Below, in pieces: positions 1-12,300 of a stretch of 64,000 nt of DNA. Under the pieces are notes generated by a model. That model searched no databases. It had not been told where the DNA came from and saw nothing but the letters and a program-made list of their open reading frames with translations. A program made the position numbers and the translations under genes. Origin of the DNA: Phallusia mammillata (lineage: Eukaryota; Chordata; Ascidiacea; Phlebobranchia; Ascidiidae); contig QLIY01000389.1 in assembly GCA_003260075.1 (NCBI GenBank), positions 76,994 through 140,993 on the forward strand, written 5' to 3'. Positions within the stretch are counted from its first letter, which is position 1. Each line of letters opens with the position of its first letter.

Positions 1-2
1 AC

Positions 3-688
3 CTTGACATGACGATGGAAAAGACAAAAATAATGGAGCTGAGTAGGCATCTTGGCCAGCGGGAGTAACAGTGCTTGGTCAAAATAACTGATATAGGGAA
101 TGTAGTGAAAGCACAAAGCGCCAGCGTGCAAAGAAATGAAGGCAAATAGTGTTTGTGTAAAATAATGCCATGACTGTAGGAAAAACAGTCCACTGAAGAG
201 CTGGACGCATTGCAGCACGATGGAAAAGTTGCTTCCGATTGCGAGTGTAATCCCAACCATACAATACCAAAATTTTCCAGCATACAGGAGATCAACAACA
301 GATAAATGAGAAACATATTATTAAAACCACTGAAATCTTGCTTGTCAGATGTAGAATGGTGACAATCAATGCTTTCTTTCTCTGTCTCTTGCTTTTTCAC
401 AGTTTCACTGATGTTATTCGCTTTAGCGATCGGCACCTTGCGCTGTCGTAAATGCATGCACCCGGCGTTCATATGCGAACTCGTAATGTTGTTTTCAAAA
501 TACTCCTTTTGTGGGACCAAATACACAGTTTCTTGTGATTGCCGAGAACAGCGACATGCTGTCGTGTTCTGGGTGAGGTATATTTTGAAGAGCGATTTGG
601 ACATAATGGATGCTGTGTTTGTGATGAGACACACACCACCCATGAGCACAGTAAAGCACATCCCGTACTCCACAGCCACATCCCACAT
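3..688 (-). CDS. Multi-pass membrane protein, last visible exon (partial)
   Basis: One reading frame stays open on the minus strand from about 721 to the window edge, some 230 codons, which is very unlikely by chance in this AT-rich DNA. Shorter overlapping ORFs in other frames here are shadows. The likely start is the Met at 688, just after an acceptor-like AG; an upstream 5' exon is probable. Four hydrophobic stretches are visible at roughly residues 10-30, 133-155, 195-217 and 225 onward. A polar loop of about 100 residues rich in Cys, Lys and Glu, with several N-x-S/T sites, separates the first two. Positions 2-1 read as a GT donor, so coding continues beyond the window. I do not recognise the family. 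Reality of the coding frame is fairly sure; start and function are not. Confidence 0.6.
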   Translation of the reverse strand, partial: MWDVAVEYGMCFTVLMGGVCLITNTASIMSKSLFKIYLTQNTTACRCSRQSQETVYLVPQKEYFENNITSSHMNAGCMHLRQRKVPIAKANNISETVKKQETEKESIDCHHSTSDKQDFSGFNNMFLIYLLLISCMLENFGIVWLGLHSQSEATFPSCCNASSSSVDCFSYSHGIILHKHYLPSFLCTLALCAFTTFPISVILTKHCYSRWPRCLLSSIIFVFSIVMS

Positions 689-721
689 GATCAGAGCTAT
701 TGTCAGCCTGCGTGCATCTTC

Positions 722-3393
722 AAGTCAGTGATTACTCAAAATTAAAATGCAACAGAATTGAAAACTAAATTTTAAAGCATTGTCCTGCACAGCAATTCGC
801 ACACTTTGTAAGACAGGCTATAGACTACAGTTTTTTAGACAATATGTTTTAGCAGACATACCAAATAATATTTTTGGATGGTATAACTCTATACATTTAT
901 CTGCATGAAAAGTATAAAAAAACTTTTCTAGCTCATCATTTAAAGCATTTTGTCCTAAACAAACATATAAAAACACAACATACAATAATTAAAATTTGTG
1001 TTTTATTTCTAATTTCCACCCATCACACTCAGCTTACTAAACCTTAACACAAAAAATAAAGCTAGCTCATTCTTGAAAGCTTTATATGTCTTGTAGCTGC
1101 TGTAAATGCCACAAAAAATGTTGGGTTGTTTTTGGAAAGCCAAATGAGCAAAAAATGAGACCTTTTATTTTACAGCATACAGCTTTATTTCCTCTTTTCC
1201 AAACCATTTTATTGAGTGGTACCAACTTTAATATAAATTATGTTGTCATTATGCTAATTTAAATAATGTGCTTGGTAGACTGAACTTACAAAACTGCACA
1301 AAAAACTTTAAAGCAAAAACACAATATTAAACTAATGCAGTTAGGCAAGTATATGCCTTTAACATCAACAAAACAGTAAATATATCAGACTAGCAATCAA
1401 CCCAATGCATTTATGCTGCAGTGACACTTACATACCAGCGGAAGTGTGTGACAGTTACACAGCCGTAAGTCTGAAGCCAGCGCGATGTTAACTAAGATAT
1501 ATAAACCTCAATGTTTGCACACCACACCATCAAACTGACAGGCGATCAGGCATTTAAATCGACACACCCTTTATCGACAAGCAACCAGAAGTTCCGATAA
1601 AAATGTAGATTGTAGCGCAAAACAAAACATAGACGTATCCGTCTGTTAGCACTTCGTATATAAACCGGCATATTGGTTCTTTGCAAAACAGTAAGTACCA
1701 AACACCGCGACTTGAATTATAACAAGATTTACAGTCATGTTTGACCTTTGCCTAGCGTCAGTACTTAAATGGACGACATAAGTCTTAAACAAACAGGCCC
1801 TGCAAAGCAACTGGCAACCTGGCAACCACTTCCATCGTATTAAGTTGTTGCCTTGAACAAAATTTTCACCGTCTTGCAACATTCTCTCGCGCATGCGCAC
1901 AAGACTGATCTGTCACAAACAGTCCGTGTCGTTCCAGTGCCCAAAACCGAATTTAAGGTATATGTTGACAATCCGTGGTAAAAACAGATTCATTCAGTTC
2001 GAATTTTGAACTTAATTTTTATGTTGTGTTATATCAACAATCAATAGACTAAAAATTTACTTACTGACAGTGATTCTTCGTAGGCTACCCACAAATAAGT
2101 TTACATTAGTTCATTTGTTCAGTAACGAAGTCATAGGGTTACAAAATAAGTATTAACATTAGACCTAATGCAACATAGACTGCTTTAAAAGCTTGGGTAG
2201 CATTATTTGACCGCCCATATTTAGTAGGGCCTAGGCAACAGCCCAGTTTGAAAACTCGCTGAAAAACATAATCTCCATGAAATCAACTTTAAGTGGATAC
2301 GTTTCCAGATTTTTTGACTTTATTGAGCATTAAACCAAACCTGGTTACCAACCGAGTTCTCAAAAACTTTAATTAGAGCGCCGTGTGACCGAATTGCATG
2401 TACTTCAATCCTTTTTCAGACTTGATACAACTTGACATGAGCCCTACATTCTTTATCAAACACATCGACATAACATGTATTTTTAATCTTATCCACGCAA
2501 AAACACACTTAAACCGAAACAAGGTCACACAAGATAGAAAAAAACTTGGCGCATTATGTGCTATTGACTAAGTTGCATTTGAAGAGTGGCAAGACCGCGT
2601 CAAAAATTCAGCAATCTGGCAGCAATAACCGAGGTTGATACTTTAGTCTTAGATTCTTGGCAGAAAGGTTGTGTGATGCGATAAATTAAAAGTCATTTAT
2701 ACCCTCAGAGGACAAACATCGCAAAACATGACAAATACAAATGGATATCAAAAACACACACAAATATATATTTACCAAATCTCACCACATAAAACCAAGC
2801 TTTATGTAAGTAGCCTATTGTGTAGGGTGCAAATATAAATTTGCGCTACGAGAATCAGTTTGCGAACGCACTACAAGTGAAAAAGGTGCCTTTGGTGTTT
2901 GTGAACAAGCACCACAAACACTACTAAGCAATCTAAGCCAAAGATGAAAAATGCGCGAAAACTTGTGTTTGCTGGAGGCATGGTGTGGATAATTTAGCGC
3001 TAGCAATTGTGACCACTGAGATAAGTTTTTCACTAATACGTTGTGGGGCTTTGTGTTTTTATGGAGTACAGCAGTACAGGTGTATCACGGAAATACATTG
3101 ACCAATTCCAATCAGTTTCTGTAGTTGGAAAATGGCTGTAATCAATATGACGTGCAAAATCATATAGTAACCGCTAAGCACAATAAATAAACGATTTAAA
3201 CATCTCAATTGTTTTTTATACGTAGCTAAAATGCTTGCGCCACAACACTTTGGAAAGCCTATGGGGGAGCAAAATACCCCCCGAAAAAAATAATGAACAA
3301 ACGAACGACGACAAAAACAGCAAACAAAAACAGGAACAAATGCCTAAAAATATCGTTAAAACAGCCAATATCTTGATACAAACAACCGATTAA
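722..3393. other. Intergenic region between the membrane-protein gene and the CPT1 3' end
   Basis: No exon with homology or a convincing long frame is visible. The ORFs at 1646-1900 and 2815-3033 (minus) have no recognisable content. The segment probably holds the promoter and 5' untranslated exon of the membrane-protein gene and the 3' flank of CPT1. No minus-strand AATAAA is obvious just below the CPT1 stop codon. Confidence 0.4.
1888..1899. promoter_or_regulatory. NRF1-type palindromic site CGCGCATGCGCA
   Basis: The site matches the NRF1/alpha-PAL consensus, common in core promoters of housekeeping genes. It lies about 1.2 kb upstream of the membrane-protein exon, so it is a reasonable candidate for that gene's promoter. 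No transcript evidence is available. Confidence 0.35.
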
Positions 3394-6300
3394 CTATTTC
3401 TTGACTTTCATGTTCTCGCACAAGTCTCTCAGGTCTTCCATTGCTTTTTTGATGTTCATCGCGAAACGGTCGGAGTCCTGTGAAAATTAAAAACTTTATC
3501 AACTAAAGCAGGGGTCGGCAACCTTTTTAGCATTGCGGACCGTTTAAAAATACGGCTCATATATAAGTTATATATTTGGACTTAGTAATACGGCCGTATG
3601 CAAGAACTGCTACAAAAAATGGTTCAAAGCATTTGACCTGAAAAACTATAGGGCCCCGGAACATACTTCTCATGGACCGGCATAGGGCCGCGGCTCGGCG
3701 ATTGCCAACCACTGAATTAAAAGCACGTATGTTTTTTGTATAAAAGTTAACACGAGGATTTAGCCAACGTTAGTTTACTTAATTGCAAAAATTGTGGTAT
3801 ACAGGGCTTTTCCACAACGTTATACCATGTGAAGATTTAAATCGAGTTAACCACAATAAACATAACCTGGGTCTGGTTGGATAAAATACGAAAATTGAAT
3901 TCGAGGTATGAGTCGGGCATCGACCTTTACCGCTTAATGCAGTGTTCTTTCAAGCTTTTTTGGTTACAGACCCACAAAAACTACGGTAGAGCTACTAATG
4001 TGAGAACTCAATTTAAAACGTTTGCTCAATGTTGATATAGGGCGTAAAGAACACAGTTATTTTAGGGTTGGAACTAAATTAAAGGTTAGGAGCTAATTTT
4101 CACCATAGAACCTTATCTAATCCTAATATCCCTAACCGTAAGCATTTTCTTAAAGTTTTGCTTTTAAATAACGCTCTTTGCGCCATTTAGTGATATTTCG
4201 CAAACGTTAGTAAATGAGTTCTTGCGTTAATAGCTCCACCAATAAGTACACGCAATTAATTGACACTGCGGAGTACGGGCCGCTCACGGAGCATTTTTTA
4301 GCCCCCAAAGGGTTAATGCACGCCAGGTTGTGACACCTCGACTCAAACTAAAGTCGGTTGTATTACTACGCAATATAAGCTACTATTCAAAAGTTATCAT
4401 TGTTAACTACTGATATATCTTACACTGTTATGTATGCGCGTGTTAATATACTCACAGTTTCTGGTGATGAACGTTTACTAGAGATATGGAACATAATCAG
4501 ATCTTCATGACAGATGATATAGGACACGCCATAACCATCGTCAGCAACCTTAAGAGATAAATCAGAATAATAAATCATATGGGCGTGGAGGAGGTGTGTC
4601 AGCATCATGAATTAACACAAAATTTTGTTTATTTTGGTCAAATACAAAATTTTTGTTCAACAAACGTCACAATTTAAACTTAATTTTAAAACATGATAGC
4701 TCAAACAACTCTTCAATTCGTTCTTCAAATTTCCAATTTTTTATTTATTTTATTTTGTGGAAATCTCAAATTCATTAAAACACAAAATTTATGGAAAGCA
4801 ACTAACAAGCTAATTATCAGCAAACAAGCAAAATCAACTTTATCAAATATATATACTACACAAGCTAATCAAATTAGTTGTATTTTATTGCAAGCAATAT
4901 GGTCTGTTGAAAACCGCATGCGAAATGACCAAGCCACCAAATAAAATACAAAACCACAAGCACCATGTCCAACAAAACAGGTATTTTCTATTAAAAACTG
5001 CCCTTCCCCCCCCCCAAGCCACCAAATAAAATACAAAACCACAAGCACCATGTCCAACAAAACTTGGATGAAAATTGAAAAATGTCTCAGGTATTTTCTA
5101 TTAAAAACTGCCCTAACAAAAGTTCATAATATTAACTGTTCAGTGCTGACAACACTTATTCATCAAAAAAATATTGAAAAAGTGTATCCATTATATTTTG
5201 GTTCATTATTATATTTATCCCCATATAAAAGAGCCTTTATAATTTTTTCTCTGAATGTAAAAATTCATGTGATCACAATCTGTACGTTGGTTTCGAACAC
5301 TTAATATTATTTTACCCTCTCACCTTTCACCCCAGCTTGACGCAAATTAAAAACGTTCCAAATATAGATGCTTGGATTATGAATTAAAAAAATCCAATAC
5401 AAACCATGCAAACTAATCATCACCACTAAAAAAATCACCAAGCTACAATAAATAAGCAAAACCCCATGCTAATGCTTTTCAGGAGAAGAAGAGATAAAGA
5501 AATAGTGCAGGGGGTAAGAGGGGGGGAGCACTTAACTTCAGGATGATTAATCATAGGGAATCTCGCATAAGCTGATCAGAAACTACAAAGACAAGCAACA
5601 GGGAATGTAACATTTAATGTTTTGATGTTGGAAGTTAAACATGCGAAATGCTTAATCATTGAAACTTAAGGTACAGTAAGTCCTTTGGCACAAATAAATA
5701 TACCAACTTCAAAAAAACTGTATAGGTTACAAAAGGGTGCGTTTGCAAACTCAGTAAACTGCAGCAGCGTAAAACAATTGTGTCGCAAAGCTTATAAAAA
5801 AATAGGACAGCGTAACCCTTAAATTACCTCGAAAGTTATTTTTTTCAAACTTTAAAAAACTCAGCCATTGAGGAAAACATGATTCACTGACACAGAAACA
5901 TGACCTCATTCCGAATGACGTCACCCATACGCACGCGACTACAGAGTGACGTCAGGTTAACTTCGCATGCGGTTTCCAAGGTGTTGTGTGCAAGACAGGC
6001 ACTGCCACCACCACCTCTAGGTGGCGCAAAACCATGCTACACATAAATTGACACCGCTAGGGTGCGCGCACATACCGGGCCGAAGCCGCCGCCTCCGGAG
6101 AGGAACCGGGGATGTTTCTTCAAGTTAATTGTCATCACTTGTTGATGCGGAGTTTGCGACGTGCTGAGACGCCATGGCTCCTGGAGGACCTGCGCTCGTG
6201 TCCGCAGGAGGATAGATCAGTGGGAAGAGCGCAGAAAAGCACAAAAACACAAAAGAAAAGCCCGGTTACTAATCGCATGCAATAAACACTCGCTGATTAG

Positions 6301-9300
6301 TTGCTATGGTGATTCAAGGCGCGCTCGGTGGGTGGCGCAATTGAGCTGCCTTTGGGGGGTGTAAGGGCTGAATGGGGACTTACCGGACCGAACCCACCAC
6401 CGGTAGGGGAGAGGTCTTTTCTTTTGCTATAATCGAATAGCTTGCCCTGATCCATTGCAGTCTGCGACGTGGAAAGCCTCCAAACTTCGCTTAAAACCTG
6501 GTTGGCAGCTTACAGTGACAGATGCCACATGTGTGACAGATGACATGTGCCACACAATGTGACACTTGTCAGTGTATTTTGACACAGGATAACGTGACAT
6601 TGGTTAAAATAGGTTGGTATGTAGTAAGCTGTTTTTTCCGTGGGTTTATTGTCGGAATGCCATTGGATATTCTCAAAACGCATTACATCGAAAATAGATT
6701 TTTCGAACGGTACCACTAGTTCTTTGTTACAACGTTAGGTATTTATAAAACGTGAAATCTGAGAAGTCTCCGGTATTTTAGCTTTCATTCAATGCGTAGA
6801 CATTGGACATTATGTTAATATACCTTCTGTAGGAACGGAGATTCGATTTTGAGGTACTTGGAGACGACATACAGACAAAATAAGTGTCTGTCGATTCCCA
6901 TGCCTGCCATTGCTTCCTTGTAACTGTTCACGTGACGGTCAACCGCCTTGTTAAACAGAGCGTGACGTTCCTCGTCCTACATTAAAAAACCAGATTAATT
7001 GTGTAAGGCTTTTTCTTATACAATGTTAATCTCTTTCGTGATAAAGTATGATCACCAAGAGTTGCAAGTCGGGCCGGGCTTTTCGGGTCGCGTTCGGGCA
7101 CATTTACTGATCTTCGGCCCTAATTCATGCTCTGTTGTTTCAAAGATCTCTTCAGAGCGCCTTTAGGGCGTGTTTTTGTACTTTGATTATCAGGCCCTAA
7201 TTCAAGCCAATTACAACTGTGTGACTATTTGCAAAAAAAGATGTACAGCGGCAATAGTAGCATGGTTTTTGGAAAGCCTGCTGCCAAAAATGTTACCAAG
7301 TTGGTAAACTGTCATAAGGTACAGTGGTGAGTTGTAACATGGGAATTTATAAAACGGTCTTGTACTTTTTCTCAGATGGACAAAATATTGACGAAATCAT
7401 CGAAATTGTGGATTAGTAAAATCACATAACATTGATTCTTACCGTGGTGTTGGGGTCATCTATAGATCTTGCAAACGCCACCATCTCACTTGTACAAGAT
7501 CTCACAGTTTCAGTTCGGCCTTCACGGAACAGGCGAGTCATTGACGCTTCGTAGGTTAAAGAAAAGTGTCCTTTGTCCTGACACAACAAAATGTTCAACT
7601 TGAATTTAATTGGAAATTTCAAAATCAAAAGCATTGTATTCGTAACTCCTAAAAAGCGGACGCATTTTATGACAGGAATCGCGTTTGATACCGTCTTAAA
7701 CTTCGCTTAAAACCTGGCTGGCAGGTGGTAAATGACACATGCCACCGATGTGACAGGTACAAACATACCACCCCCCCCCCAAAATGTTCAACTTGAATTT
7801 AATTGGAAATTTCAAAATCAAAAGCATTTTTATTCGTAACTCCTAAAAAGCGGACGCATTTTATGACAGGAATCGCACTTGATGCCGTCTCAAACTTCGC
7901 TTAAAATCTGGCTGGCATGTGGTAAATGACACATGCCACCGATGTGACAGGTACAAATGAATTTAAATGCACACCGATAACAAATGCTGTTCTTTGAAAC
8001 ATCTAAATGGAGTTACTTGGACATAACTTCTATGGTATTTTTACATTTGCTGGTTTAACAACTTATATAAAACTATGAACTATGAACCCCGTTTCAAATT
8101 ACATTTCTACTTGTTAATGAAGACCAATTTCTAGTTTTTAACGGTTCTTGAGTAAAGCTGATATGAAAACATGCATGGCCTTTCAGACCCACTTTTAAAG
8201 GTATCTGCTGTATTATACATAACGTCAGAAAAAGGCTACATAAACAACGTGCAAGCTTTTGCTGCGTAATCCATTTACACAAAATGTGATCCTTTTAGAA
8301 ATATATTTTTACATCATAATACAGATAAATATATAAACTGCTGCTGCCAGGCATTAAGTCGGTGCAAAAATACAATTGTCGGAAGAGCTGTATAAAGTTG
8401 ATAATACAGATAACTTGTCACATTTGCAATTAAAAACACAACTGACCCTGAGATGGGCAAGCTGGAGAGCAGATTGGATGAAGGCATCAGGGGAAACCTT
8501 GAAAGTCTTGATCAGTCCTTTGCCGAAGGGTTTGAATGCAAACACGTGGAGATGTACGTCATCAGCAAGTTCACGGGCCAGTTTCAAGCTGGTGTCCATC
8601 ACTTGGAGACACTAATAAAAAATATTCAAAAAATTTTTTTTTTTAAAAGCAGTGTTTTCAACCTTTGGAGCAACGGACCCTGGTATATCTGCTGGAAAAA
8701 TTTACCTAAATCATTTTGATAATTTATTCTGCGCATTTCTTCAAAATAATGACAAGTGCCACATAAAGATAAAAAGCATACGAATCCAAAATTTTGTTAT
8801 TGGACAAAGATTTTGTACTAACAAATTCCTCGACCATTCTCCGGGCCTACCCCCCCCCCATCATTTTGATAATTTATTCTGCGCATTTCTTCAAAATAAT
8901 GACAAGTCCCACATAAAGATAAAAAGCATACGAATCCCAAATTTTGTCATTGGACAAAGATTTTGTACTAACAAATTCCCGACCATTCTCCGGGCCTGTT
9001 AAAGTGTCTTGAAAACTCTGTTTGAAACCCGCTGCCTTGGGGCATTGTTTATGCTCACCTCTTTCGGAAAGTCCCACTTCAGCCGTTCGTGAAATATCGG
9101 GTCCATTGAAGGAACTCCCATCAATTTCCCGTCTTCGCCGTATTTGATCTTCTGAAATTCGTATCCGAGTGATTCCTCCATCAAATGGCTCATGATGGGA
9201 GCATCGGCCCACGAATGCTCACCATTCATTCCTATTCGCCCGTTCTTGTAGGCGATCACATTGAATGACTTGTCAAACCACCTACGAAAATGTGAGTTGT

Positions 9301-12300
9301 TTAAAGTTTGAAACATTTTATAGAACACTCTTATCACTGAGATGAGCCTTTAAGCGTACACGCAGGCCAGCGATCACGGCATACTCGTAAATAAATCATA
9401 GTACACCAGGCCCATTGAACGCGTCATACCAAATATATCTCCCAAAAGCATTCATATATACTATAGCAAAACAGAAAAATATTGCCTGTGGTGGGATTCG
9501 AACCAACGACAAGAGCTTATCCGGAGCCTAGCGTTCTACCAACTGAGTTACTTAGGCTTGGTGTTCAGCCCGCCTCAAGTCGAAACACAAGCACCGTGGG
9601 AAAGTAATAAAGATTTTAAGAAATTGTTAATTAAGTAAAAACTAGAATTCAGACTAAATTCAAATAATGCACTTTAGTCGACATGGCAAGCTGCAAAAAT
9701 TTCGTGTATTCCAACAATAAATTACATTAAAATAACGGCCCAAATAGACGTAAATCGGGTGTAACTGATGCGGCCTTCATATCACTGATGATGGCATAAG
9801 CATTTGCCGAAACGTTTGAAATCAGCATGTTGCTTTTTACGTCTATTTGGGCCGTTATTTTCACCATTAAATTGCATTAATCTGGCACATTTATGTCTAG
9901 TTTTCGAGCAGTTGTTGCTTTTGCTCGCTATACCCAAGAGCAGGGGTGTCCAACACGTGGCACGCGTACCAAAAGTGGAACGCAGAGCATTTGAAAATGG
10001 CACACAAGCTTTTGCACATTTACATGGTAAACATAAGAATTCGCCACGCAATTAAATTCGTTTCTATTGATTCTTCTTGGTCTTCTTGGCCTTTATTCTC
10101 AAAAAAGAGTAAAGATTATCAGTGGTAAAGTTACAGAAGCCACTAATTAAATTGTTCGTTTTTTGACAAAACTTTAGCCCCATAGCAAACTATTTGTATC
10201 TTGCGTCAGATAAACATAATAAAAGGTTACTGGAGTAGCATAAGCAAGTTTGCTCGCATTCAAAGACATATTTTTTTCTAATCATTTAATAGGGTTCTGC
10301 ATATTGCCCAAATATTCGGATTGAGTCTGTGCCGACGTTTAAGACATGGTTTGGAAAAAGTACCAAACATTGGCACGCGAGTATATTTTAAAACCAAAAT
10401 TGGCACGGCGGTGTGTGTTCGAGTTGGACACCCCTGCCCAATAGTAATACAAACACGGACAAATTAAAGTAATCAATTTTATTTTATTTCGACTCTGTGC
10501 GAAGAACGTGCTCTCTGCTGACCTGTCGTGGCACTTTCCATGAAGCAAGGAGCGGCCATAAGATGTCAGGCCAGTATGATCTTCATCAGTAACGTCGTGT
10601 TCAGTGTCGTCCAATACCACCACAAAAGCGGCTTTCTCGATAGCATGAAGTGATCTGCGGTTAGCTCCGACTTGGAAATACTCGTTGCGAGCCTGAAGAC
10701 AAAAAACAAATTTGCCAGCGTGGATTCAAATCCGAAGGTAAAATCAACCATGTTACAATATAGTTTAATAAGACAAAGATCTCTTCGCCAGCCTCTAAGA
10801 TCCATTTGCCAGGCAGAAAAGATAACATGTCATAAACAATTGGTTTTTAGGCCTATGAATTAACATGGTGGGTTTGGTTTGGTGACCTAATTTCTCGTAA
10901 ACCCATTGAACAGGCAACACTTGTCCCACAAAATGTCAATATTTGCTGTTTATAGCTACATTAGGGATAGGATGACTGTGCACTGAGCATGCCACTTATA
11001 TAGTGTTGGAATATCATGGCGTCACTTATATACAACAGAAGGGTATGCAAGTCATTAAAATGTTAACCGTTATCGGTTTCAAAACGGGGAAGTTGGTTAA
11101 ATAGGACTTTTTAGGAACGTTCAGCAGTATTTTACAAAAGACGTTCAGCAGCATTTTACTGCTATAAATGACTCGTTGGCCAATCCCTACAAACGTGTAA
11201 CTTACACATCTTACGACACAAACAAGCGAAGACAGACCTCGCTGCATACTTTTTACTTCTACATTTTACATGACAAAAAGGGAAAAAAATACAGTTACAA
11301 ACTGTAATTCCCCCAAATAACCCTTGCTTGGTGTGATTAATGTAAAATTGTCTTGGACACGTTGATAATTTCCCTAAGGGTGTTGTGGTAACAAAAAAAG
11401 TGAATTAACTGTTGCTGGCCATCGATTACGTAACAAACAACACGTACCAAGAAAAAAAAACGTTCGATTTCGTCAATAGTTAACAAGCTTGCTCTACTTC
11501 TAACTGTCTAAGTTGATCAATACGTTTCTTTGAAAGCGATATTTTCAGAGCCGCAAAAGACACAAAGGCGACAGTTTGTTCCATTATGACGCCACGAAGC
11601 CGTTGTGACGTCAATACTTTTCAACTGAGTTCGTTTTGAGTAATATGATGTATTTTTTTAGTGGTATACCGAAACTTGGAAGTGTCATTATGATTCATGG
11701 CATGAGTATGGCGTTATTTCCCTTCTGATTTCTTGCAAGGAAGTTCCTTCTCGCATAGCAAGTTCTGATTATACCATCACAATATGTGTGCAAAGCAAAC
11801 CAGCAACCACTAAGTCACAACCCTTGGTAAATGGCGTAGGTACACTATTCACGGTTTTGAATAATCTGAGCAACAAAATCAGAGACAGCATTTGCGTGTA
11901 AAACATGATGACTTAATGATGACAATAGCACTTGTCGAAAGGTAGTCTTGTTTTACACACAAATATATACTGGCTTTGACATTTTTGCTTGGTAAATGTT
12001 TTCAACACATATTTTGACACAAGTGAGCACGATTTTCTTATTGCACAAGCGAAATGATTGACCCTTACTTAATAGGTGGGGATATTATACCGTCCTTTTT
12101 TCAAGAAAAATGTCTCAAAAAAAATTACTATCCTCGTTTCTGAGACGAGTTGTTAACTCTAACTCAGCATGACAACAGAAGAAAAAATATTGTTTTCTAA
12201 CCAGTTTTAACAAGCAAGGCATTGCACTAACTATAGGTAAGCTTGGATAGCTAATTTTGTAGTGAATACAGAGCATTTAGTCTAGCATAAGTACTGGAAT

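Noticed and set aside
79-270. Minus-strand ORF with hydrophobic content
   Set aside because: It lies in another frame inside the much longer open membrane-protein exon; its hydrophobicity is a shadow of that exon.
369-745. Plus-strand ORFs of 120 and 68 residues
   Set aside because: They are antisense to the membrane-protein exon and have no independent support.
9484-9557. Functional tRNA gene
   Set aside because: Mismatches in acceptor, D and anticodon stems make a working tRNA unlikely despite the perfect B-box.
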